Below the pieces are notes generated by a model, which saw nothing but the letters and a program-made list of their open reading frames with translations, did not search any database and was not told the origin of the DNA. From positions 146,278 through 210,277 of the forward strand of contig JAANYP010002858.1 of the NCBI GenBank assembly GCA_020465985.1: a DNA stretch of 64,000 nucleotides, written 5' to 3'. Below are positions 38,638 through 49,021 of this stretch, piece by piece. The position numbers and the translations under genes are program-made. Source of the stretch: Centrapalus pauciflorus. Lineage: Eukaryota > Streptophyta > Magnoliopsida > Asterales > Asteraceae. Numbering within the stretch: position 1 is the stretch's first letter; the number at the start of each line of letters is the position of its first letter.

Positions 38638-41600
38638 ATGGCATCCCAAGCTCAATCCCAACATTCCAATTCTTCTTATTCTCATTCATCATCCAACCAT
38701 ACACTGGTCTCAAAACCAGTGAAATCAGCCTCCGTTACCCGATCTTCACCTTCATCACCCATCCCAAATACTCACCTAGTTAAAACTAAACATTGCCTAC
38801 CGTTTCGTGACAATAACCATAGACTTGATCCAAAAATTATCAAAGTCAGTCATCCCATTATTGTGGACATAAATAAAGGACATCCTCAGATCTACCTTTT
38901 ATAGTACAAACCTTCAATCCCCCAAGTCTACTTGCAACAATTCTGGCACACGATAAAGTTTATACCGGCTAATGGAAATTATCACTTTAAGGTCACAATA
39001 GATCAGTTTAAGGCAAAGATCACCCTTGCCTGGCTTCGCCATAACCTGTATCTACCGCGCAGAATTGATAAAGTGAACTTTCCGGACTTAGCTGATTATG
39101 AAGATTTTGTATCAGATGAAGAGCTAGTTCATGATCTAATCCGCTTAGGTTATTCCAAACCTCTACCAAAAAGCTCAAAGTGTCATAGGAATGGCCTAAA
39201 TGGAGAGTGGTACACTTTATTTGGAATAGTCAACAGATGCATGACTTCCAAACATACCGGAATTGATAGAGGGAGCATACACTGCTTGAGAATCTTTCAT
39301 GGGATTGCTTTCAACAAACATTACGATTATGCTTAATGCATTTGGGAGGATTTGAAAGAAGTTGTTCTGGCAAAGACAACAAATCGAGCAAGGAAGTTTG
39401 TACCGCTTCAACGTTTCATTCAAATTTTGATAAGGGGAATTTTGAGAGCTAATGAACAAATCCCGAAGAGGTCAAATGCTCAGAAGTGCCCAGACTATGT
39501 CATTATGAGTCTACATGGGGTACAAGATGCGCCGAATGCTAATGTGATGCCTATTCCTGAAGCTATTTTGAAGTATGCGGATCAAGAAAGTGAGAATGTC
39601 AAGTTATATAGAATAGATCATGCTCTTATGCAAACCCAGGAACTGAGTTTTCTTAACCAGGGAGATTTAGGAGAGCAGGAAAATCAGCAGAGGTGATGTT
39701 CAGGGCAGCCAAGCTGAGTCTGAGAAAGTAGAGGAGCTGGTGAGGGGAGGTGAGAGAAGCTCGGATTCTGAAAGGACTTTATCCAATATTGCTGAAGGAG
39801 TTGATGAAGGAAATGATGATGATGATGTTGAGGATGGTAATAATGACAATGAGGGTGGTGCTGGCATGGTTGAATTTTCTTTATCTGAAAGATTTCTGAA
39901 AATTGATGTTGTTGAAACTGCAAGGGAGAGTGTGAGGGAGTTCTCTAGCCCAAACAGTCGGGATCAAGCCACATCTGCTGTTGGCTCCCAACTGGGAGTC
40001 AGCATTGAAACAGTCAGTATCCCACTGACAATTGCACACCCCCAGCCACTCATTTTCCTCTCATCAAGAAGATGTTTCAATTTCTCATCGGGATCTAACA
40101 CACGATTTATCCTTAAATCCTTTGGATTCTATGGATATTGAAACAAGTACACAACTGCTCGGGTGTACAACTTTTGTTCATGCACAACAAATAGATTCTA
40201 TACACACTAGGAAACTAGAGTCGACTTCATATGTTGAAGTAAGTGCAGTAGAACTGAGTGTTCTTGCCAGAACAACCATAGTGTCGGAAGCATCTGTTGC
40301 TCCGTCACTTGAAGTGGTTGGAAGACCAGTTAGAGATACAACATTGCCAACTCTGGGCACTGGCCACACAGATGTTCTTTTTACAAGTTCGACTGTTGTG
40401 TCAACTGGAAGTCTGAGTGACCCGGTGGTTAGACTATCACCCTTTGTGACCGAAGACAAATTGAATGAAGCAATTGTTGGCGTCTCAATTCAAATGACAA
40501 ATCAATTTTCTGAGATGATGGAACAGATGTCGAATATTCAGAAGCTTTTGAAGGGAAAGAATGTGGCTGAAGAGGTCAAACAAAGAGATCCTCAAGAATC
40601 AATTGACGAGCTCGGAGAGTTTATGTTTGATCAATTTGACGAGATGAGAGAAAGGATGATTGGGTTGGAGAGCACAGTGATTACTGCTTCGAGTGATATG
40701 TCTGAGAGGATTTCAGTTGTGGAACAAACATGTAAGTCACAAGCTTCTGCTCCGAAAAGCAAACATGATGAGCATGATGATGACTCCGATGATGCTCCTC
40801 ATGAGGGGGAGAAGAAGAGGAAGCTTGGTGATCAATGCTCTGGACTTTTAATGATCACATGTCCAGAAAAGGAAAAAGAGACGGGAGGTGATCAAGAAGT
40901 TGGTGAAGCAGGGAGCTCTAAAGAAAAGCCTGTTGATGCTCAAAGTGAGTTGGAATTGATTTTTCATGAAGATGTTCCAGTTCCTTTAAGTGTTCAATTA
41001 GGAATTTATAATTTTGAAGAGTATGATGACTCTGATGACGAAGCTCAAGAACAAACTCTAATGATTGAGGGAGTGGAGAAAGAAGTGGAAATTGAACTGT
41101 CTGATGATGATGATATGTTTGATCTAAATGATATATCTTTAAAAGTTAATAGGATTGAGGAAGAAGAGGATCTGGTGCAGGAGATATTGAAAGATGATGT
41201 ACCGACACCGACGGTTGAAAAGCCTGAGGTAACGGAATTGTTAAAGAAGAAGAAGTAGAATCGTTTCCCGTAGAAAGTGTTTTGCCTCAAGTGGTTAAGG
41301 AGCTGAATGAGGTTGAAGTCATGGACAGAGTTTTTAATGAGTATATCTTGGCTGATGAGTCACAAAGACAACATCGTTTGAGGTTTGAAGCTCAGCAGAT
41401 TGTTGAAAAAGAAATAAGAGATATGCTGACACTACTCAATGAAGATGAAATAAGTAAGAAGAAGATAAAAGTGTTCGACTTATCTGCAAAGCAATCTGCT
41501 GATTATATCAGAATGAGAAACAAGCTTCCTTATCTTAAAGACCATCTGGAAAAGAAAATATTCTGTAAAAAGCAAGCCCCGTGCACGTTTTTAAAGTTGT

Positions 41601-42247
41601 TTAGATTGCTTGAACCCAATATGCCAAATTTAGCAAATTATGCTAGTTTCTTGCAAAATAAAGCTCAGCCGGTGGATAAGGTCAGAAGTGAGTTTAAGAT
41701 TGTCGATCTGGTAAAAATTGAGAAGGATCATTTTGTTAAGATCTTTTATCCTACTTTTACTGTAACCAGAGCTGATGGAAACACATATATATTCACCGAG
41801 GCTGATTTGTTTGGAATGCATTTGATTGATATTGAAGATCTATTTGATGAGTTGTGCAGAAACAAGAGGAACGAACATTGTATATTTGCACTAAAGACAC
41901 TATTTCATTTCATGCACACCAAATTGGTGCTTATGTCTGTGCAAGATCTACAGATTGGAGTAGAAAGAGGGATGAGAAAGATAAACGTCACTGCGCCAAA
42001 CCGATTCATCAAATTTATGGAAAATTTGAAAGAGTTTCAAGTCGTCATGGCCAAGCATCCAGTTGTAATCTACAGATAAAGATCAAAATCTAAGGGCTAT
42101 GCGGAGCATTGAATTGAATAAGTTCTGTGATGGAACGCTACAAAATGTGATGACTGCCTTGAAAGGGAAGTTGGCAGTAGACAAGAAAAGAAAGACAAAG
42201 AAGGGAGCACTGAGTGTGAATGACAGAAAGCTTATGGTTTAATTCAT
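38638..42247 (+). pseudogene. Sirevirus 1 env-position protein, broken
   Basis: Starts at ATG 38638 right after the acceptor. N-terminal Ser/His-rich segment, then a conserved globular part with QQFWHTIKFIPANGNYHF, DEELVHDLIRLGYSKPLPKS, GEWYTLFGIVNRCMTSKHTG and RKFVPLQRFIQILIRG. A long acidic/Ser-Thr region follows, then the basic-acidic block KHDEHDDDSDD...EGEKKRKL (near 40760-40830). The C-terminal domain (41282-42079) has VTRADGNTYIFTEADLFGM. No signal peptide or convincing membrane segment is visible, so 'envelope' describes position only. Breaks: TAG at 38902, TAA near 39334, and frame changes near 38910, 39690, 40100 and 41255. Function is unknown. Confidence 0.85.
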
Positions 42248-42338
42248 ATCAAAGATAAATTGGAGACTGTAAAACAGAAAAAGTATCAGACGTTTTGAGA
42301 TGAAGCTGGGATTATCAACCTGAAGACTAATTATAATT

Positions 42339-42354
42339 CATCAAAGGGGGAGAA
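42339..42354 (+). promoter_or_regulatory. Primary polypurine tract of Sirevirus 1
   Basis: CATCAAAGGGGGAGAA ends at the 3' LTR start. Confidence 0.92.
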
Positions 42355-42656
42355 TGTTAGAATCAATTTTAGTTAATCAATTTAATATGTCTAGGGTTTG
42401 TTTTGTAATTAATGCATAGTTGACATTTGTATATAAATAGTATATTTCTGTTTGTTAGTGGAATGAAATTAGACATTGTAATTGCACGGACTGACAATCT
42501 GAATTGCACGGAATTTCATAGAAGATTAGGGCTACAATCGTATTTATTCATATTCTCTGTAATCCTCATTTGGTGCAATTAATCATTCGGTTAGTGTTCT
42601 GAATTTGTTCTTAATTGTTTGCGTTGATTGTTAGATTGATTAATTATGAATTCACA
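42355..42656 (+). repeat. 3' LTR of Sirevirus 1
   Basis: 302 bp, TGTTAG...TTCACA, followed by the CATCC duplication at 42657-42661. Differs from the 5' LTR by substitutions and a one-base deletion (GGACTGAC for GGATCTGAC). Confidence 0.95.
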
Positions 42657-42803
42657 CATCCCCATAATTTTAAATCAGAGATTCCCCGTCCCGTTCCCGT
42701 TCCCATCCCCATCCCCGGTCACTCGAGGATTCCCCAGTCAATCGGGATCGAGTTACGAGGTCCCGGTCGGGGATGAGTTTTTTTTGCCAAGCCTAGATGT
42801 AAG

Positions 42804-43330
42804 GGATAGTTAGTAACGTCATTAAATTTGATTTTTATTTGAGGTAATGAGCCAAAAGTCCTTCGTAGAATATGGTAATATAGTTACAAAGAAAATGATA
42901 AATTTGGTCATTTTTTATAAAAAAAATGTCACTAAAAAGAGGTTGATAAAATGTCATAACTGTCACTAAAAACAAGAAATTACCTACCCCATACATTTTC
43001 ATAAGTACCATACCTTTCTATGATGACAAATTCACTTCGTTACATAAAAATAGAATTCATCTCTAACCACTTTACTCTTTTCCACAATTATTCCTATATG
43101 TAAACATTATGAGATATTGTATATTGATATTATATCAAATATTAGTTTAACAATTTATGAATCTAATCTTTATTACATATATAAAGAAGAACAATAATAT
43201 GACACGTGTTACTAGTGGCGAATCCAGAAATTATTTTATAGGGGTCAGAATTTATCACGCCGCGACAGTACAAGTATTTGTGGTTCTATAAAAAATTTTA
43301 CATTGTAATAGTTCGGGTAGATTCATCTTG
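42804..43330. other. Unassigned AT-rich DNA with a possible transposon end
   Basis: No gene. TAGTGGCGAATCCAGAAATT near 43213-43232, followed by AGGGGTCAGAA, resembles termini common in plant DNA transposons, but no partner end was found. Confidence 0.4.
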
Positions 43331-43655
43331 TGTTAGAATTATAAATTTCAATCATGTGGTTTATTTTGTATGTAATGTATTTATTTTTCATTTCCTTATA
43401 ATTTTCTCTTTTACTAGAAGTTGAGAGGTATTTTACGTAAGCCCGTTAATGTAGTCCTAGGTATAAAATGTTTTATCCTCCTAGGGTTTTGTGCAATCAA
43501 TATCAATTCTTCAATTGCAGAAAAGCGGTTGTACGTGTGAGTATGAGAGCATTGATTGAATGACAACATCCTCACTGTGATCATCCACATTCATTAATAC
43601 AATCATTGATTATTACCTATTTGAGTGCAAATTTGTTACCGAGATTATTGCTACA
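43331..43655 (+). repeat. 5' LTR of a partial copia/Sirevirus element (element A)
   Basis: 325 bp, TGTTAGAATT...GCTACA, related to but diverged from the LTR at 47469. It is followed by ATTGGTATCAAAG (43656-43668), a one-base variant of the tRNA-Met primer site. No 3' LTR of the same element was identified. Confidence 0.85.
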
Positions 43656-44949
43656 ATTGGTATCAAAGACAATGGATTGGATTTCAACTTGCAAATTTTT
43701 GAATAGGTGATGTTCATCATCAGCACCGCCGCTGTTCTTCGTCTTGTTCACTCACAGTTTTTCATACCAAATCCTATCATTCTTCCTGTTTTTCTTGTTT
43801 CTTGCATTAGTTGTGATCGATTCCTTATTCATGTTATATTCGAGTTGTGTTTGTTCAAATAAATCAAGATTTAAGTGGCAATTTTCACATCTAAGTAAAA
43901 CTATACTTTTCTTCGACTTTTCGTCTTTCTTTTCCCTAAAATCGACCTATTTAGATTTTTTTAGGTTAAATTGGTTCGTCAAATTTACTCAATTATTAGG
44001 TCCGAGCACTTAGGTATAAGTTTTGGAGCCTATAACATTTATTTGATCTCAATCTAGATTTTGTGTTCTTGAAGTGTTACTGCTTTATTGAACAATTTTC
44101 TAAGTGTTAAAACTTCGGATCCCTTCTTTGGACCACAAGTTCGGACCATCGAACTTCAGACCCCTCATCTTCGGATCATCAACCTCGGACTATCATTCGT
44201 ACTTTGGATACATACTTCCGAACTTCGGATCCCCTCGTACAGTAGCAATGTTACTTGCCCTTTTCTTCCATGCTTATTGTATATTCATCCGAACTTTGGA
44301 TCACTTGCAATCGAACTTCGGATCTGCTCATCGAACTTCGCATCTTTTTCACTCATTCTATCCGAACTTCAGATCATCTGCACATCCGAACTTCTGTTCA
44401 TTCGAACTTTACATACATCCGAACTTAGCATCCATCTGAACTTCATGTTCATCCAAACTTTGCAAGTTTCCACTCCACAAGATCAATTTTTCCAACTACA
44501 CTCATCACTTACAAGATTTCTAGGGAAGCTCTTGTCTTAGGATCTGAGAATAGACCACATGTTCTTTATCTAGACAAATGTGAGCAATGGAAGAAACGAT
44601 TCATGAAATTAGTGAGCATGCAACCCATGGGACAGCTCATGATTCAATCCATCCAGGAAGCACCTGCTCAAATCTATTCTGAACTCCTGTTGTTTCCACT
44701 GTTGTTCTTCCTATTCTTGCCACAAAAGAACCAAGAGGTCCCCAAGATAATAAAGAAAGAGAATGACAGGTTGCTGATCTAAGAGTTGAACATCTTCTCT
44801 ATCAAGCTCTACAGGCAATGAAATAGAAAGACATGTTGTTGATCTAAGAGTTGAACATCTTCTCTATCAAGCTCTACCCACTTACATTTTTGTCAGTGTA
44901 AACAGTAAGATCTCTGCTAAGGAGATGTAGGATGAACTAGAAATGCATA
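43656..44949 (+). pseudogene. Element A leader and gag fragment
   Basis: Leader from 43656, motif array at 44105-44465, then a gag start near 44525 reading LVLGSENRPHVLYLDKCEQW and KKRFMKLVSM. This aligns with the Sirevirus Gag N-terminus (MGSE...LYRGEYVQWRERFLEFIS). Stops follow after about 70 codons. A 51-bp segment (GTTGCTGATCTAAGAGTTGA... near 44770-44815 and 44834-44878) is tandemly repeated. Gag is cut at 44949 by the LTR of an opposite-strand element. Confidence 0.75.
44105..44465 (+). repeat. CCGAACTTCGGATC motif array
   Basis: About fifteen copies of (T/C)CGAACTTCGGAT, CATCCGAACTT or degenerate versions, spaced 15-40 bp, in the leader before gag of element A. CGAACTTCG is a hyphenated palindrome. 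The position matches the ATTCGAGTT array of Sirevirus 1, with a different motif. Confidence 0.85.
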
Positions 44950-46050
44950 TGTGAATTCATGATCTAGGTGAATCAATAACATGTGATCCAAATACTTCTT
45001 CTTATCGAATGGTTTCTCTCACATTTACACCTTTTAGAACACACACTTTTAATTGCACGAGTTAATTTTTTTCTTGAAAAATTCTATTTATACCTAAATT
45101 CTAACCTTACATTTAATACATGAATTGTCCTTGAACTCTTATTCTTATTGTCTTTCATCTCTATATTTAGTACCCAACAATCTCCCCTTTAGAGATGAAA
45201 AACAATTTACAATTAAAGTGCATTGCAAGGGCTTTACAATATACAACCAAACAATTAAAAACTAAACTTCTTCAAGTCTTCAGAAACAATCTTCAGAACT
45301 TGATCTTTTATTCTTCTCTCTTTTCTGCTAGCTTCTTTTTGATCTCTAAGTCTTCAAATAACATCTCTTCTTTAGTGTCTCTCTGATCTTCATATCTCTT
45401 TTCCTCTGATCTTATCTTTTCTCTTTTCGGAAACCAATACTCTCCCCCTTGAATCATGAACTAAATACAATTCTCCCCCTTGATCAAACATTTCATCTTT
45501 CAGCTTTAACTATTCTGCAGTTATCACAATCGTCTTCAAACTATTCAGGAGTTGTCTTTGAAATTCAACTTTGTCCCCCCTCATGATGATCATAAGAGTT
45601 ATGAAGATCATGCAAAATATTCAGAGACGCAGATGCAGTGAAATTACAGTTGCTGACATGTATACATTGAGAAACATTAAAAAAATAATTCTCTTTCTCA
45701 GAAATGCAACAAATATTACAACTTAGAAATATTACAAAATTTCTCTCTCCCCCTCAAAAAGATATTATGCCTTTCAAATATTTACTCTCCCCTTAATCTA
45801 AACAAAGTTATCACTCTCCCATAAAGTTAAAGCTTTTCAAGTTGACTTAATAAAAATGAAACATATTCATTTGTAAGTAACCAAGTCCAGGTCCACATAT
45901 AATTCATGTTTACACAATATACATAATATATATGACCTACGTTCAGCACTAACGTGATGTTAACACTGGTAGGATTTCCAAATAGTCATTGTGAAATCCT
46001 TTATCATGAAAGAGTCACTCTTATTTATTCCGGCAGGCTCGATGTATCCT
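44950..46050 (-). mobile_element. Partial Sirevirus-like copia element B (3' part)
   Basis: A 230-bp LTR (44950-45179) reads TGTTGGGTAC...GAATTCACA on the minus strand. It is preceded on that strand by the tract CATCTCTAAAGGGGAGAT. Further minus-strand tracts of GGGGGAGA type occur at about 45448-45458, 45471-45481 and 45743-45753, with weaker ones near 45784 and 45811, the multiple-polypurine pattern of Sireviruses. No coding sequence of this element is seen; it breaks off somewhere near 46050 (approximate). Confidence 0.7.
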
Positions 46051-46059
46051 AAAAGTGTA

Positions 46060-46870
46060 TATAATCGGCTCTAGATTAATAAATTATTTATCTTATGTTT
46101 CATTTGATAAAATATATTTATCTTTTTTCTCTTTTATATGTTTTCATCTAAATATTTCATTACTTTTATTATACTTTGATTTAATTATACTTTTTAAGAA
46201 AATTTATAAACTAAGGGTTTTATTCATTTTGATTTAAATATCTTTTTTTTTTGTTATTATGTTTGGATTCAGAATTAGTATTTATTTATTTTCTTTTAAA
46301 TATTTTGTTATATTAATATATTTCAAATTAATTTTAGTGTTTTATTCATTTTTTAAGTATTTCGATACTTACTACATATAGATTTAATTATAGTTTCTAA
46401 TAAAAATATATAAACTTAAAATTTTATTCTTTCTTATTTAAATATTTTGTTACATTAAGATGTCTCGACTTAATTATTATTTTCAAGAAAAAATATATAA
46501 ACTTAACATTTTGTTCGTTATTATCTTAAATATTATGTAATGTTAGTATATTTCGAATTAATTATATATTTTAAGTAAAATATATAAACTATATAAAGTT
46601 AACATAAACATTTATATGTTTTGATTTGACGAAATATATACATTTCAATTGTATACTTTGTTAGTTACATTTTGCTTTGTATGTTTTGTAATTAAATGAA
46701 AACATATTAATGTAACAAAATAATCAGAATAAAACTTGAAACATATTAATGTAACAAAACAATTAAAATAAAATGAATAAAGCAGTAAAATGTATTACAA
46801 TAAAAAAATATTTAAATCAAATTGAATAAAAACCAAAAATAATTATAATGAAACGATAGTATGAGTGGCT
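46060..46870. repeat. AT-rich tandem array with inverted copies
   Basis: About five degenerate units of roughly 100 bp (TTTAAATATTTTGTTACATT... ATATATAAACTTAA...) run from 46130 to 46600. Reverse-complement copies (AATGTAACAAAATAATC, AATGTAACAAAACAATT) follow at 46690-46850. The whole could fold into a long hairpin. Its origin is unknown. Confidence 0.6.
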
Positions 46871-47280
46871 GAGTGCTACTATACGTAATAAAGTAGTTAT
46901 ATTAGAATGTCCCTAAGTTTATATTTTTTTTCAAAAAAATTATAATTAAATAAAAAATATTAGCATAATTAAAGAATTAGATGCAAACATATAAAATATA
47001 AAAATGTATAAATATTTTTGCAAATAGTACGTAGATAATAAATTTTTTAATAAATAAATGGGATATATAAAATACATGGTAAATTAAAAAAAAATTAAAT
47101 TATACAAATAAGGATAAATTTAATAATAAAATAAATTTATTTCAAAAAACTACAAATGCATAAATAATAATAATGATTAACCTTTTAAAGTAACATTTAA
47201 TATTTAAACAAAAAGTAAAAATTTATGATGATGACTAAAATTAAAAATGAATTAAATAGTTGAGGGAAAAAATTGTTATT
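46871..47280. other. AT-rich DNA, nothing recognised
   Basis: A/T runs with no frame or element signature. Confidence 0.6.
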
Positions 47281-47460
47281 AAAAAAAGGGCAAAACCATC
47301 ATTTAAAAAAAGTTAAGAGAAAGAGGGACCATTTTTTCAAGTAAATAGTGTTTTTAGGGACCATCTATGCAATTTTTTAAGACTAGGGACCAAATCCATA
47401 ATTTCAACTAAACCATAGGGACCATTTTTATAATTACTCTTACAAAATATCATTTTCCAC
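47281..47460. mobile_element. MITE fragment with AGGGACCA repeats
   Basis: Four AGGGACCAT or AGGGACCAA motifs within 180 bp, with CCATAATTTCAACTAAACCA-type spacers. They resemble the arm sequence of the Mutator-type MITE at 62588-62990 (GGGACCA...CCATAATTTTATATAAACC). Only one arm is present, cut by the Sirevirus 2 insertion. Confidence 0.55.
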
Positions 47461-47468
47461 TTTTTAGC

Positions 47469-47813
47469 TGTTAGACTTTAAATTTCGATCATGTGGAGTT
47501 TTATTTTGTAATGGTTAGTTTGTTTTACTTCCATGTTATTTATTTCTATTGTAATTTTCTTATTGTTGTTAGAGGTTGAGGAGGTTATGTGTCATTCCCT
47601 CAAAGTTGAATTAATTATGTAACGGAAACCCTCCTAGGGTTTCCCATAACTTTTGTCATATTATCATTTCAAGAAATATACGGTTGCCGCCTTTCTTCAT
47701 CTCATTCTCTCAATATTCATAAAACATTAATAGAGTGATTTCATTCTTTTTGCCTTGAATATTGTGTTGATATTGAAATTGTGTGTTGATTATACTTCTA
47801 GGACGATTCTACA
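47469..47813 (+). repeat. 5' LTR of Sirevirus 2
   Basis: 345 bp, TGTTAGAC...TTCTACA. The residual primer site ATTGGTAT (47814-47821) runs straight into RNase H coding sequence. Confidence 0.92.
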
Positions 47814-47821
47814 ATTGGTAT

Positions 47822-48085
47822 GAATTTTCACTCACCAACATCCCAATGTACTGTGATTCTAGAAGCGCAATTGTCATCTCTTGCAATCCCGTGCAGCACT
47901 CACGAATGAAACACATAGACATCAGGTATCATCTAATTAAAGATAACGTAGAAAAAGGAACAATTGAATTATACTTTGTAGGCACTGAATTTCAACTTGC
48001 TGATATTTTTACTAAGGCTTATGACGAACCTCGTTTTCAGTTCTTAGTATCTCAAATCGGCTTGTTGAATCCACATTCTAGTTAA
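47822..48085 (+). pseudogene. RNase H C-terminal remnant of Sirevirus 2
   Basis: An 88-codon open stretch with FSLTNIPMYCDSRSAIVISC, KHIDIRYHLIKDNVEKGTIE and LADIFTKAYDEPRFQFL, ending at a natural TAA. It matches the end of Sirevirus 1 pol at 36300-36522. No start belongs to it: it is what remains after the deletion that begins 8 nt past the 5' LTR. Confidence 0.92.
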
Positions 48086-48359
48086 ATTCTAGATATTTTC
48101 TAAATAATTCTATTTCAAACATATAAGTGTTTGAAATTCCCGTATTTAGAAAACATCTGTTATTTAAATTTAAAGGTTGTGTCACAAAATTATGTTCAAT
48201 ATTTCTTTATCTATGTATATTTTTAATGATTAATGATCCTGAAAGTTGCTATGTGAATTGTTCAAAGTTAAGTGGGATGCTGATTATATCCAAGTTTGTC
48301 AGTATTCAAAAGGGTAAAAAGGTTCTAGGGATTAGATCTAATTGGATAATCGCTTAATT

Positions 48360-48370
48360 GAGGGGGAGTA
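48360..48370 (+). promoter_or_regulatory. Polypurine tract downstream of Sirevirus 2 pol remnant
   Basis: GAGGGGGAGTA, matching the tract type of Sirevirus 1. DNA between it and 48850 is AT-rich and non-coding. Confidence 0.75.
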
Positions 48371-48852
48371 AAATCAGGATGTTTAGTGTACATTAATTTA
48401 GTTTTGATTTTCTCGTATTTTATTCTTAGGTTAATTTTATTTTTAGGTAATCTCAGAAAAACACAAAAAGATTTTATGTTTTATCTAGTATGTTTGCTTG
48501 TCTTAAATTATCAAAAAGTCAAAAAGATTTTATTTTATGTCTTAGATAAATTTTTTTTATCTTAGTATAGTTTAAAAGAAAAACTCAAAAATATTTTTTT
48601 TGGTTTCTTATTTCCCTTTTTAGTTAGTAGGTTAATTAAAATAATGTTGAGTTTAGTTATTTTGTTGAGTCTAATTAATTTTAATTATGTCTTAGTAATT
48701 TTTCTAAAAAGAAGACCCAAAAATATTTTTATTGGACTCATTTTATTTTATTTTGTTTAGTAATTAAAAACTTAGCCCAAATTTTCATGATTAAATCGGT
48801 TGAGTATGGCCCAATCTGAGAAAAATCTGAGCGGATCCCAACCCGACCCGCC

Positions 48853-49021
48853 TATATAAATGGGCGGGATCAGTATCTTCCTCTTCAAGCTTTCATCATC
48901 TTCTTCTTCTCTCGAACACTTTCACGACCACCGCCATTACTGCCGACCCCTTCACATTCAAGCTCATTTCTTGATCATTTTCTTCCGTTTTTCTTGTAAT
49001 TTCTTGATAATCTATTACCAG
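48853..49021 (+). promoter_or_regulatory. Putative internal promoter and leader exon (Sirevirus 2)
   Basis: TATATAAA at 48853-48860 lies in a GC-rich context (GACCCGCC before it, TGGGCGGG after). A C/T-rich leader (CTTCCTCTTCAAGC near 48876) follows. The leader ends at ATTACCAG/GTAACA (donor GT at 49022-49023). It is the clearest of the three env promoters in the window. Confidence 0.6.

Larger units (their letters stand above)
15338..42656 (+). mobile_element. Sirevirus 1 (Ty1/copia), full length but defective, interrupted
   Basis: LTRs of about 303 bp (15338-15640, 42355-42656) start TGTTAG and end CACA, with CATCC duplicated at 15333-15337 and 42657-42661. Order: LTR, tRNA-Met primer site, motif-rich leader, gag, protease, integrase, RT, RNase H, several polypurine tracts, an env-position gene and a final polypurine tract. 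The gene order PR-IN-RT-RH is copia-type; the multiple polypurine tracts and extra 3' gene are hallmarks of Sireviruses. It carries many stops and frameshifts. Its gag is split by chromovirus 2, and a tandem duplication has copied its 5' part. The two LTRs differ at roughly a dozen sites by eye, so it is not a recent insertion. Confidence 0.95.
14788..42795. mobile_element. Non-autonomous hAT-type element, interrupted
   Basis: Ends TAGGCATGGTAATGG (left) and, reverse complemented, TAGGCTTGGCAAA (right) form imperfect terminal inverted repeats. They are flanked by identical 8-bp duplications GATGTAAG at 14780-14787 and 42796-42803, the hAT hallmark. Subterminal zones (about 14800-14950, 15288-15337 and 42662-42775) are dense in GGGGATCGGGG/CCCCATCGGGG-type repeats, strikingly GC-rich for this region. 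No transposase is visible. The Sirevirus at 15338-42656 is inserted in it. Without the nested DNA it would be roughly 690 bp. Confidence 0.88.
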
